DNA of 64,000 nucleotides, taken from contig NC_092576.1 of the NCBI RefSeq assembly GCF_037975245.1, positions 5,230,501 through 5,294,500 of the forward strand. The letters are read 5' to 3'. The translations under genes were made by a program, and so were the position numbers. Shown here piece by piece: positions 1 through 11,275 of this stretch. This DNA is from Apostichopus japonicus. Lineage: Eukaryota > Echinodermata > Holothuroidea > Aspidochirotida > Stichopodidae. Below the pieces are notes generated by a model that was not told where the DNA came from, ran no database searches, and was given only the letters and a program-made list of their open reading frames with translations. The first letter of the stretch is position 1. The number at the start of each line of letters is the position of its first letter.

Positions 1-789
1 CGTCAAATGGCTGGTTACACCTACCCACACATATGTGCTGCACACATGATAAAAGCTGTTTCCCAGCATTTACGGAAAGAAACAGATGACAAACAAAAGA
101 AGCAGTTCGCCCTTTACTGTTTTGCTCTGCTGCAAACGGCGTCATCGTTGCGACAAGCAAAGAAAATATTCACACATATGTGCTCTGTATTTCAACCGTC
201 CAATAGGAGTCCGACGATTTTGCAAACTCTTGAAGTTCTTCAAAAGTTGATAATGAAGTCGGGGGTTTATGACAACTTGGAAGAAGTTTCATCGGAAAAC
301 GAGGAACAATGCGATGAAGATTTCGACACGAGCGTAGAGAGGCAACAATCGATGAAGAATTCATCGCCTTGGCGAAGGGAATTTGTTGAAGTTGCAAGTA
401 ATGGAGCAAGTAGACAAGAGCAAAGTAGTGAAGACATCGAAGAATGTAAGAATGAGTACAAAATGCCAGGTTTCGTTCAAGTTCTGTTAGATAACTTTCT
501 CTATGTCTTTCCAATGTGGAGCGCACTTTTCCTAGGTAATCTGGACAGGTATGCTTGTGACAAAGCTTACCCAATCTCAGGTGATTTTCCAAAGCGAACA
601 ACCAATGCCTTGATTGAGAACTGGTTTGGGAACATCAAAAAAGATTTTCTACCGGGCGTGAGATGTCGCATGAGACCAGGGGAATTTATAAGGAAGGAAG
701 TCGTTGATATTATGGGTAGGTTAGGGGAGGTCGAAATGAAACACATCTATCGAAAAAAGACAGCAAAAGAAGATAATGGAAATGCTTAA
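1..789 (+). CDS. Transposon-type protein, C-terminal part (5' end beyond window)
   Basis: The frame is open from the first base (codons precede the ATG at 7), so the N-terminus lies outside the window; at least 262 codons end at TAA 787-789. The centre (about residues 90-150) is acidic, Ser/Glu-rich and probably disordered. Near the C-terminus is the stretch NALIENWFGNIKKDFLPG followed by RMRPGEFIRK. Similar 'ENWF..K' plus 'RPGEFIR' signatures are, from memory, common at the ends of transposase-like proteins that are multicopy in invertebrate genomes; that assignment is inference. The fragment at 1000-1390 has the look of the next domain of the same element. It could instead be an exon of a host gene derived from such an element. 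No catalytic triad can be assigned from this piece. Confidence 0.45.
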   Translation, partial: RQMAGYTYPHICAAHMIKAVSQHLRKETDDKQKKQFALYCFALLQTASSLRQAKKIFTHMCSVFQPSNRSPTILQTLEVLQKLIMKSGVYDNLEEVSSENEEQCDEDFDTSVERQQSMKNSSPWRREFVEVASNGASRQEQSSEDIEECKNEYKMPGFVQVLLDNFLYVFPMWSALFLGNLDRYACDKAYPISGDFPKRTTNALIENWFGNIKKDFLPGVRCRMRPGEFIRKEVVDIMGRLGEVEMKHIYRKKTAKEDNGNA

Positions 790-969
790 GAAAGTTGGTA
801 TAGAAGAACACCATCAAAACAGCGAAAGCAGGGCAAGTATTTCACATCTCCTTAGCGGATTCCCACCCCCAAACAAAGTAGCACACACATAATACGGAAG
901 AGAGCAACATCCAGGAATCCAAAAAAGGAAAACACTAAAACACCAACAGATCATACATCAATTCCAGCT

Positions 970-1390
970 GCTAAGCAACAACTTCAAAGCATCCCAAGAT
1001 GGGGAGGATGTGTGAAGTACAAAGGAAAAACGGTCGAGATGGAGAATACCTGCCCAATTGACAACTTAATTCTGATAATATCCAGAATGCTAGAAGAACA
1101 TGCAAATGTAAAGCTTGCTTTACAGGACGGTCGCGACCATGTATGCAATCAAATTATCACAGTGGCAGCTTACGGAAGCAGCGGTGATTGGAATATGGCA
1201 AAATTCTTTTTGTTACACGATGTCTGCAAGTATGAGTTACAAGTACAAACCCCACAGACGTGGAATGTGCATGTATGGAAGCGAACATGAGGCGGTCGTC
1301 GAACACCTTGGTGGAATACAAAGCAGTGTCCAGATTTCAAATTGTTCTAAAGACAATTGTCCCGAAAGCAAAAAGTTCGATATTCTGTGA
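970..1390 (+). pseudogene. Frameshifted fragment with NTCPID motif, same decayed element
   Basis: Frame 1 runs from about 972 through a WGGCVKYKG segment and MENTCPIDNLILIISRML to a stop at 1288-1290. From about 1255 the sensible reading moves to another frame, with GMCMYGSEHEAVVEHLGG and a Cys pair (CSKDNC), ending at 1388-1390. The two halves read as one domain broken by a small indel, which marks this as a fossil. An 'NTCP.D' segment after 'WGG' recurs, as I recall, in multicopy transposon-linked proteins; no enzymatic role is claimed. It follows the 1-789 open frame by about 200 bases in the same orientation. Confidence 0.4.
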
Positions 1391-1588
1391 CATTGAACTT
1401 CAAAGGTAACTCACAACCCTACGAGGAATTTGGTCATAGCATGAATGGAACTAACAAGACTACTGGCATGGATGTGTGGCCATTTCATTTAATCTTTTAG
1501 AGCAGCAAAAAGGACAAGATTTCCTACATCGATCATAACCGTGCGGTTACATATGGAACAGCCGCTTGATTGATGTATATACACAAAC

Positions 1589-1590
<2 letters not shown>

Positions 1591-1667
<77 letters not shown>

Positions 1668-1690
1668 TATGTGTGTGCGTGTGTGTGTAT
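1591..1690. repeat. Compound microsatellite (AT)n-(GATA)n-(GT)n
   Basis: About 24 AT steps run into about eight GATA steps and then a GT-rich tail. Confidence 0.95.
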
Positions 1691-2785
1691 TTTGTTACGT
1701 GGGAATGCGAGAGGTCTCGGTAATTATTTTTTATCGAGACACAAGCCTGGGTTCGTTTCCGTGAGGAACACAGACAAATTGACGAGTCTAGAGAATTTGA
1801 ATGAGAACGTAACTATATTGAACAATGGGGTTTGAACCAACAACAACAAGTGGTAATTACAAATATATAGAAAATTACTCACAAACTTAACAAGATAGGA
1901 TATACTTTAAAACACGCTGGTCTCTTCCAACGGCGATATCCCTCAGCGGCCACGACCTTGATGACGACGATTCTCGGTCCGTTTTACCGCGAAAGTCACT
2001 GGTCCTCGACGAAGTTTCTCGCGATCCCAGAAACAGCAGTCACCTTCTTTCCAGCGATGCTCCAAAATAGAAGACGGACTTCCAGCAACAATCTAGAAAA
2101 GCACAAGTCGAACTTCTCGCCGACCAAATATTACCAGAGTCAGTCCAAAATCAGCTTTATAGCCACCAACTCCTGGCGTAACGAACTTCCTCAACGGAGA
2201 CAGAAATTCTTCACCTTCTCCGAAATAAAGACTGGAAAACTGTAGTTTCACAGCAAAGTCCTCTTCAAACTTCTGAATGGAAGTGTAAAATCAATCTTGG
2301 TATTGATATCTCAATCCCTCCGAAACTACTGGCAGTTGAGCACTGACGATATATAGTAGAATGGTATAATATGTGTCGTCGCTTGTATTCGTTCAGAAAC
2401 TGATAAACTTTCCGATCTGGGGCGGCTTTTATACGATTCGCCATGTCAAGAATCATCTAGATCTTTCTCGATACACCTGAGTAACAATTCGACCCAGTTT
2501 CTACGTTTCGCGGAAGTCCTTTGCATATCTCGCGAACATTCCAGAGAATCCACGAAGAGGCGTGTACAACGTGCAACAGGACTTCATGTAAACCGACGGT
2601 AACACGAGACCAGCGTGTCATCATAAGGAATATACCAGAACAATCGTGTATTGCTCATTACATAAATAACATGCTGACACGTTAACCCGACCTAATTTCT
2701 CAAATATTGATTGTCACGTAGGCCATTTCAAATACTTTCTATCATATAACATTAGGTTTCTCACTAGCAGTGACTAGCGTTAAGC
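1691..2785. other. No gene seen; possible old LTR-like sequence
   Basis: The short open frame at 1958-2245 has no recognisable domain. A TGTTACGTGGG-type start near 1692 and the general texture recall an LTR, but no matching CGTAACA end or second copy was found, so this is left unnamed. Confidence 0.3.
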
Positions 2786-2808
2786 TACAATGGGCCCTCG
2801 TAACACTA

Positions 2809-3370
2809 TGTTCCGACGTCTCTATGTTCCGATATCTCTATGTTCCGACGTCTCTGTGTTCCGACAAATTTTTGAGACTCTAATTTTTTTTACCCAATTT
2901 TTTTCTGACTCAATTTTTTTTTGGACCAAAATTTTTGACCAGCTTGCTTACGGACCAACTTTTTTCGGACCCAAATTTGTTTTGACCAAACTGATTTTGG
3001 TTCCCAAAACATTTAGTACGAACAATTAACTTTTGGGTCACAAGCAATTTTCTGTCACAAACACTATTTGGGTCTTAACAAACTTTGGGCCCCTTTTTTT
3101 TCTTGAAAAAAATTTGTGCGTCCCAAAATTGTGTCCCCCAAAAAAGGTAGGTCAGAAAAAATGTTGGTCAAAAAAATTGAGTCTCCCCCAAAAGATATTC
3201 GGTCCCAAAAAATTTGGGGCCAAAAAAATTAAGTCCCCCAAAAAAATTTGGTCCGAAAAATGGGGGACCAAAAAGATTGGGTCTCCAAAAAAAAAAATTG
3301 GGTTCGAAAAAATTGTGGTAAAAAAAAAATTCCAAACATATTGTCGGAACTGGATAGAGACGTCGGAACA
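2809..3370. repeat. Fold-back (inverted repeat) low-complexity block
   Basis: The left end carries three copies of TGTTCCGAYRTCTCT (2809-2865). The right end (about 3340-3370) carries the reverse complement, TTGTCGGAACTGG then GAGACGTCGGAACA. Between them the left half is T-rich (runs of T separated by GACCAA or GACTCAA words) and the right half is A-rich with words such as GGTCCCAAAAAATT and GAGTCCCCCAAAAA. The whole block is thus one large imperfect palindrome built from a degenerate unit of roughly 17-20 bases. The lysine-rich and phenylalanine-rich translations it yields are artefacts of the repeat. Confidence 0.75.
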
Positions 3371-4440
3371 AAGAGTGCTTGTGTACTGTGTACACTTTGA
3401 AACATGCATGTGTCATGTATACTTGTATGTATGTAAGGGGGTGTGCGTTGATGTATGCCCGAGTTTATGTGTGCAAAAGGGAAGGAAGGGAATGCATGAG
3501 GGAAAGAAGGGATCGATATGACGGAGGAATTAGGGGAGTTATTTATGGAGGAAGGAGTTATTGAGTTATTGAAGGAGGGAGGGATATTTACTTCTGAAAA
3601 TCAGTTAAAATATATATGACAACTGATGAAGCGAAGGTTGTTAGGACTTCAAACCCCGTATACAGCTTATCCATGATGAGTACATGCGCTGATCCATGTT
3701 GTAAATAATCAATCGAGGAGAGCCTGAAAGCATTGTAAATAGAGAAGTGTATATATGAATCTATATGAGACGCCAATCTGCACAAGTATTCAAGGAAAAG
3801 TTGTTTTACAATTGTGTCGCAGCTAATAGAGTTTGGAAAATATTGAACGCTTGTCCGTGTGCTCATTACTTTTCAGTGTTTTTTTTTTTTTTTAAGTTAC
3901 GATTGCCTTGCCCTAATAATAATTGTTCCTCCTACCGTGTCTCTTCCACTTAAAGATCTGCTTTATTTTGCCTCCAAGTATATAGCACGTTATAGGTAGG
4001 AAAGCCTGTTTTGTGATTACTTCGTAAATTAAATCAACCTGCGGGCTTCTATTCCGACGGCTCTACAATTAGCCTGCCTAGCTCTTTGTGTAAACACTGT
4101 GTGGAAGTATGTTCATGTCTACAGTGTAGTCACTCATACAGCGTTCACACAACGACCCTCATACAAAACATATATGTGATCGCTTTGCCAGCAGACAAAT
4201 TGGTAAAAAAAAATAGTTAAGTTTACGACAAGGCAGTCGATTACATAATCTCAAGAAACTTTCCCATGTTTTCGTGCCATGATTGTGGTCTTAAAAGCAA
4301 CATGTCTCGAATGGCTGTCTGTTGTCTACCTATGGCATGTAGCCCTCTTTGAAATAATTTTGCTTTACAGGTACAAAATGAAAAGAATCCAAAAATAACA
4401 GTTATTGTCAATGTGAATTTTGACCGTGATTGGTCAAGCT
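3371..4440. other. Intergenic, no gene seen
   Basis: Contains a GT-rich stretch (about 3395-3480), a purine-rich stretch to 3590 and a T15 run near 3880. The open frames here are short and featureless. Confidence 0.5.
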
Positions 4441-7400
4441 AATTCGTGCTGGATTTGATTAGGGCCCAAATTGGTCAAGCACTCTTTGGACCGGACAAGA
4501 CGCATTATTGTACTCTTCTACAATGTCCTTAGAGTTAATGTTACCGATTGGTTAGGTGGTCCAAGGAGTGCTGCATGGATTAGGGCCCAAAGCTTTTTCG
4601 TGGTTCCGTTACACTCATTTGAGAAGTAATGATTTAATGGTCAGTTTAATTGGTCAAGCACTCTTTGGACCTGGCAAGACGCATTATGGTACTCTTCTAC
4701 TATGTCCTTAGAGTTCATGTTAACCATCGGTTTGGTGATCCAAGGCGTGCTGCATGGATGAGGGCCCAAAGCTTTTTCGTTGTCCCGTTTCACTCATTAA
4801 AAAGGAATGCTTTACCGGTCATTTAAATTGGTCAAGTTCGTGGTCCCGTTACACTCATTAAAGAAGTAATGGTTTAGTGGTCATTTAAATTGGTCAAGCA
4901 CTCTTTGGACCGGGCAAGACGCATTTTGGTACTCTTTTACAATGTCCTTAGAGTTAATGTTACCGATTGGTTAGGTGGTCCAAGGAGTGCTGCATGGATG
5001 AGGGCCCAAAGCTTTTTCGTGGTCCCGTTTCACTCATTAAAAAGGAATGCTTTACCGGTCATTTAAATTGGTCAAGCACTCGTTGGACCGGGCAAGACGC
5101 ATTATGGTACTCTTCTACAATGTCCTTAGAGTAAATGTTACCCATTGGTTAGGTGGTCCAAGGCGTGCTGCATGGATTAGGGCCCAAAGCTTTTTCGTGG
5201 TGCCGTTACACTCATTTAAGAAGTAATGATATAATGGTCAGTTTAATTGGTCAAGCACTCTTTGGACCGGGCAAAAGACATTATGATTCTTTTCTACTAT
5301 GTCCTTAGAGTTCATGTAAACCGTCGGTTTGGTGATCCAAGGCGTGCTGCATGGATTAGGGCCCAAAGCTTTTCGTGGTCCCGTTACACTCATTAAAGAA
5401 GTAATGATTTAGTGGTCATTTAAATTGGTCAAGCACTCTTTGGACCGGGCATGACGCATTTTGGTACTCTTTTACAATGTCCTTAGAGTTAATGTTACCG
5501 ATTGGTTAGGTGGTCCAAGGAGTGCTGCATGGATTAGGGCCCAAAGCTTTTTCGTGGTCCCGTTACACTCATTTAAGAAGTAATGATTTAATGGTCAGTT
5601 TAATTGGTCAAGCACTCTTTGGACCTGGCAAGACGCATTATGGTACTCTTCTACTATGTCCTTAGAGTTCATGTTAACCATCGGTTTGGTGATCCAAGGC
5701 GTGCTGCATGGATGAGGGCCCAAAGCTTTTTCGTTGTCCCGTTTCACTCATTAAAAAGGAATGCTTTACCGGTCATTTAAATTGGTCAAGTTCGTGGTCC
5801 CGTTACACTCATTAAAGAAGTAATGGTTTAGTGGTCATTTAAATTGGTCAAGCACTCTTTGGACCGGGCAAGACGCATTTTGGTACTCTTCTAAAATGTC
5901 CTTAGAGTTAATGTTACCGATTGGTTAGGTGGTCCAAGGAGTGCTGCATGGATGAGGGCCCAAAGCTTTTTCGTGGTCCCGTTTCACTCATTAAAAAGGA
6001 ATGCTTTACCGGTCATTTAAATTGGTCAAGCACTCGTTGGACCGGGCAAGACGCATTATGGTACTCTTCTACAATGTCCTTAGAGTAAATGTTACTCATT
6101 GGTTAGGTGGTCCAAGGCGTGCTGCATGGATTAGGGCCCAAAGCTTTTTCGTGGTGCCGTTACACTCATTTAAGAAGTAATGATATAATGGTCAGTTTAA
6201 TTGGTCAAGCACTCTTTGGACCGGGCAAAAGACATTATGATTCTCTTCTACTGTGTCCTTAGAGTTCATGTAAGCCGTCGGTTTGGTGATCCAAGGCGTG
6301 CTGCATGGATTAGGGCCCAAAGCTTTTCGTGGTCCCGTTACACTCATTAAAGAAGTAATGATTTAGTGGTCATTTAAATTGGTCAAGCACTCTTTGGACC
6401 GGGCATGACGCATTTTGGTACTCTTTTACAATGTCCTTAGAGTTAATGTTACCGATTGGTTAGGTGGTCCAAGGAGTGCTGCATGGATTAGGGCCCAAAG
6501 CTTTTTCGTGGTCCCGTTACACTCATTTAAGAAGTAATGATTTAATGGTCAGTTTAATTGGTCAAGTTCGTGGTCCCGTTACACTCATTAAAGAAGTAAT
6601 GGTTTAGTGGTCATTTAAATTGGTCAAGCACTCTTTGGACCGGGCAAGACGCATTTTGGTACTCTTCTAAAATGTCCTTAGAGTTAATGTTACCGATTGG
6701 TTAGGTGGTCCAAGGAGTGCTGCATGGATGAGGGCCCAAAGCTTTTTCGTGGTCCCGTTTCACTCATTAAAAAGGAATGCTTTACCGGTCATTTAAATTG
6801 GTCAAGCACTCGTTGGACCGGGCAAGACGCATTATGGTACTCTTCTACAATGTCCTTAGAGTAAATGTTACTCATTGGTTAGGTGGTCCAAGGCGTGCTG
6901 CATGGATTAGGGCCCAAAGCTTTTTCGTGGTGCCGTTACACTCATTTAAGAAGTAATGATATAATGGTCAGTTTAATTGGTCAAGCACTCTTTGGACCGG
7001 GCAAAAGACATTATGATTCTCTTCTACTGTGTCCTTAGAGTTCATGTAAGCCGTCGGTTTGGTGATCCAAGGCGTGCTGCATGGATTAGGGCCCAAAGCT
7101 TTTCGTGGTCCCGTTACACTCATTAAAGAAGTAATGATTTAGTGGTCATTTAAATTGGTCAAGCACTCTTTGGACCGGGCATGACGCATTTTGGTACTCT
7201 TTTACAATGTCCTTAGAGTTAATGTTACCGATTGGTTAGGTGGTCCAAGGAGTGCTGCATGGATTAGGGCCCAAAGCTTTTTCGTGGTCCCGTTACACTC
7301 ATTTAAGAAGTAATGATTTAATGGTCAGTTTAATTGGTCAAGCACTCTTTGGACCGGGCAAGACGCATTATGGTACTCTTCTGCTATGTCCTTAGAGTTC

Positions 7401-8480
7401 ATGTTAACCATCGGTTTGGTGATCCACGGCGTGCTGCATGGATGAGGGCCCAAAGCTTTTTCGTGGTCCCGTTTCACTCATTAAAAAGGAATGCTTTACC
7501 GGTCATTTAAATTGGTCAAGCACTCGTTGGACTGGGCAAGACGCATTATGGTACTCTTCTACTATGTCCTTAGAGTTCATGTTAACCATCGGTTTGGTGA
7601 TCCAAGGCGTGCTGCATGGATAAGGGCCCAAAGCTTGTTCGTGGTCCCGTTACACTCATTGAAGAAGTAATGATTTAGTGGTCATTTAAATTGGTCAAGC
7701 ACTCTTTGGACCGGGCAAGACGCATTATGGTACCCTTCTACAACTTCCTTAGACTTCCTATGACCTATTGGTTAGGTGGTCCATGGCGTGCTGCATGGAT
7801 AAGGGCCCAAAGCTTTTTCGTGGTCCCGTTACACTCATTGAAGAAGTAATGATTTAGTGGTCATTTAAATTGGTCAAGCACTCTTTGGACCGGGCAAGAC
7901 GCATTATGGTACTCTTCTATAATGGCCTTAGAGTTAATGTTACTCATTGGTTAGGTGGTCCAAGGCGTGCTGCATGGATGAGGGCCCAAAGCTTTTTCGT
8001 GGTCCCGTTACACTCAGTAAAGAAGTAATGATTTAGTGGTCATTTATATTGGTCAAGCACTCTTTAGACCGGAAAGACGCATTATGTTACCCTTCTACAA
8101 GGTCCTTAGACTTCCTATGACCCATTGGTTGGGCGGTCCAAGGCGTGCTGGTTTTGATTAGGGCCCAAATGTTTTTATTTCAGTTCCCGTTACGTTTACT
8201 TAAAAAAAATGTTCATTTAGTGGTCATTTTAATTGGTCAAGCACTCTTTGGACCGGGCAAGACGCATTATGGTATCCTTCTACAATGTGTAACGAATTCA
8301 TATGACCCATTGGTAAGGTGGTCCAAGGCGTGCTAGTCTTGATTAGGGCCTAAAGTATTTTTTTTACAATAATTTAAGAAATGATGAAGTACTGGTCATT
8401 TTAGTTGGTCAAGAACTATTTGGACCGGGCAAGATGCATTATGGTACCCTTCTACATAGTCATTAGAGTTCATATGACTC
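4440..8480 (+). repeat. Satellite array, about 178-bp unit with higher-order repeats
   Basis: The unit begins TTGGTCAAGCACTCTTTGG and contains TGTCCTTAGAGTT, AGGGCCCAAAGC and TCCCGTTACACTCATT. Unit starts at 4471, 4650, 4890, 5068 and 5247 give spacings of 178-179. A hybrid 61-bp truncated unit (TTGGTCAAGTTCGTGG) recurs at 4829, 5782 and 6558. This marks higher-order blocks of about 953 bp and a later one of about 776 bp that is shorter by one unit. Copies from about 7700 to 8480 are more diverged, as expected at an array edge. Short frames inside (for example 7438-7623) are not genes. Confidence 0.93.
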
Positions 8481-9770
8481 ATGGGCCATAGATAAACCTC
8501 TTTCCACGACCAAATGTTGAACATCTTGTAAGAAAGCTTTTGTCTTGCCACAGGTGTTACGTCGATACCATTGTCGAATACGTAACCGAATAGGTAGCTC
8601 AGTTACTCATTCGCGAATATCGAACGAGGAACGGGGAAAAAGTATCTAACTTCACACCGGTGTTTCAACTGTGGTTGACCGAAATTCGATACCATACAAA
8701 TGCTCGAGTTGAATTGCGTAGGATTATTCACAAAGTGGAGACGCTATTGCTAAATTGTTTCTATGTAGCTTTGCGTTCAGTGTGGCGCTTCTGGGGAGCT
8801 GAAAATCTTTCTGTAGGGTGAGGCATTCAGGGGAATTATATTCGGAAATTTGACCGTTTTTGGCCCTAACATAGACCGAAAAACGTTATTTTTTACATAT
8901 TTTCCCAGAATACAGAGCCATCCCTCTAAATATGCCTGTGAGGCTCCTGATTTGAGTCTGTGTATGTCTTAGCTAGTTGTAGTCGAAAGGGTTAGTTGAC
9001 TGAAGGTTTTCACTGGTCTCACAATTTTTTTTGAAGAAAAAGGTAAAAAACGACCGGTTTTTTAATGTAAACAAATCTTTTAAGACAAAAAAAAGTCAAT
9101 GTGACCCCCTCGGAAAAAGGTTGTTTATTGATAGTAGGTAGTAGATAGGATTGAGGGGAGGGGAATGAACTGGTTTTTAAAGTTTGAATAAGAAATTTCA
9201 AAAGTCAAAGCAATTTGTTTCCCTTTTTTGTGTATTGTTTGTACAAATTTTGTAATTTTGCGCATACTAATTAGCCTTTTATTAGACCCTTGCTCCAGTT
9301 ACAGTAACAACTGAGATGCCAAATATGATGTGGATGAACAACAGCCCATACTTATCACTCCAGAATAGCCCTTGACCAGCATGGAGACCATAACTTTGAT
9401 ATAAACCCTAAATTTGGAAGCCTGTAAAATAAATAATTTATTCGCGAATGAAAATTTAACAAAACGTCAAAAAATCAGTCATATTCCTCACATTCAAACA
9501 TCAAATTATATTTTTCTTATAAAATAACATGTCTTGAACTAATCACACTATCAAATGTCCAGCAGATTTCATCAAAATAATTTCAAATGGGCAAAGGAAA
9601 GTACAGTCTATGTATCAGAACCTCATTTACATATCTAATTAGCTCAATTATAAAAAAAATAAAATTAAAAATTAAAATCTCCTTTCAATACCTATTTGTC
9701 AATACTTGGGTCCCTATTGACAAAAATGACCAAATTTTAAGTAATTATAATGTGTAAATCTTTTTTCCCC
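8481..9770. other. Intergenic, no gene seen
   Basis: AT-rich sequence without a recognisable domain, repeat unit or RNA gene on either strand. Confidence 0.5.
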
Positions 9771-10499
9771 AGGGGACAATTATATGATCACAATTGGGAA
9801 CTATATGGCAGCCTATGGCATCTCATGTGTATACAAATGTGGTTAGTCATAGCTCTCTTCTATGTGCCTTAGTAATTACAAGTAAATATTCCACATGTCA
9901 CAGAGAGTTTCTCGCCCCTTCTCAGGAAGTTATGACTTAATGATACTGTATTTGTAAGGGTGAGGGTTGGGGAAGAAAAACAGTTTATATTCTACAATTA
10001 TATCTATGCCTGGAGTTTCTCGTTATCTGCTGTTCTACCCATTTAATAATTGAGCCTTGTTACAAGACAGACAGGAAGGTATAGGGGATATAACCTTATG
10101 ATACATTACACAAACCATATTCATATATTACGAATTCGTTTCTCGTTCTCCACGAATGCAGATTGTCACAACTACCCCATATGGCATTTCTCTAGAGTAG
10201 ATCTTGATAAGAAAAATTACTAATTGAGTGACCTCAGCAGAAGGTCACCTAACCAACATACCCGTTTCTACGAAATCAAACCATATACACTAATCCCCGA
10301 AAGTCAGATTAATGATCAATGTACTTAATTTTGCCAAAGCTTGACAACACATTTAGCAAAGATATTTACCAATCAGTGACATATCAGTGCGGCAAAATTT
10401 TTAATTTAATTCGGCTAACCGGTGAGAGACCATATCCCCAAAAGTAATAACGAAGCTTTTATGGAATTATCATTTGATGAGGCTTATTTTGGAAACATG

Positions 10500-11275
10500 T
10501 CGTATAGTTACAGGGTATAAGCGACTCCTGTTTGAGGTAGTAGGGACTCCAACTTGGAATAGTAACACCTTCCATTTAGGGTAGTAGTAGCGCCGCCTGA
10601 AGTTTTAGTAGCGTCGCCTGTTTCTATAGAATGATAGTAGAGCCACCTTTTAAGAGTAGCAACGTCACTTACGAGTAGTAGCACGACCTGTTTAAGGTTG
10701 CAGCAAGGAGTTTCCTTGTAGTACCTCCTTGGTTGTACCACATCCTGTTTAGGGTAGTAGCACATCCTTTCTTATTTCGGCGTTCCATACGAATGATTTT
10801 GTTATGTTGATTTTCTGTGACCTAAGCACCATGAACCTTACGTTGTTACATTCGTAATGCTGGTTGTAATAAGTGAAGGCGATACTATCTAGACCTAGTA
10901 CACAAAGAGACGAAGCCTAGTGTACAATAGAATGGGATTACTTAATGTATGGAAATGACTACTATTTGTTCGCATTTATTTTCGCAACCAAGTCTAGTGT
11001 AATTTATGACCTGGTTTGGTTCCAACTTGGAAATGTAGCACTTTTCGTTAAGGGTAGTAGCGCCGCTAATTTACAGTAACATCGCCGCCTGACGTGGTAG
11101 TAGCGTCACCTGTTTAGAATAGTAGTAGAGCCACCTTATTAGACTATCATCGTCACTTACGAGTAGTAGCACGACCTGTTTAAGTTTGTAGCAAGGAGGT
11201 TCCTTGTAACATATTCTTTGTTGAAGCACATCCTGTTCATCATCCTGTGTTTTGGTATTGTAACATTTCGGCGTT
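10500..11275. repeat. Two blocks of degenerate GTAGTAGCR(N)CCTG repeats
   Basis: Blocks at about 10,500-10,770 and 11,035-11,275 share the word order GTAGTAGCGCCGCCTG, AGAGCCACCTT, TAGTAGCACGACCTG, AGCAAGGAG and CACATCCTG, so one is a duplicate of the other. A related single block lies at about 53,430-53,720 upstream of gene B. They sit 2-3 kb upstream of the signal-peptide exons. Confidence 0.7.

Noticed and set aside
1691..2700. Solo LTR
   Set aside because: A TGTTACG-type start is present, but no matching end, target duplication or second copy was found in the window.
3033..3521. 162-codon Lys-rich frame and minus-strand Phe-rich frames
   Set aside because: They arise from the A-rich and T-rich arms of the fold-back repeat; no domain or codon pattern of a gene.
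7438..8336. Small frames inside the satellite
   Set aside because: They are short, vary between units and have no support.
4440..8480. Regularly repeated units reminiscent of a CRISPR array
   Set aside because: Whole 178-bp units repeat without unique spacers, and the window is clearly animal DNA with introns; it is a satellite.
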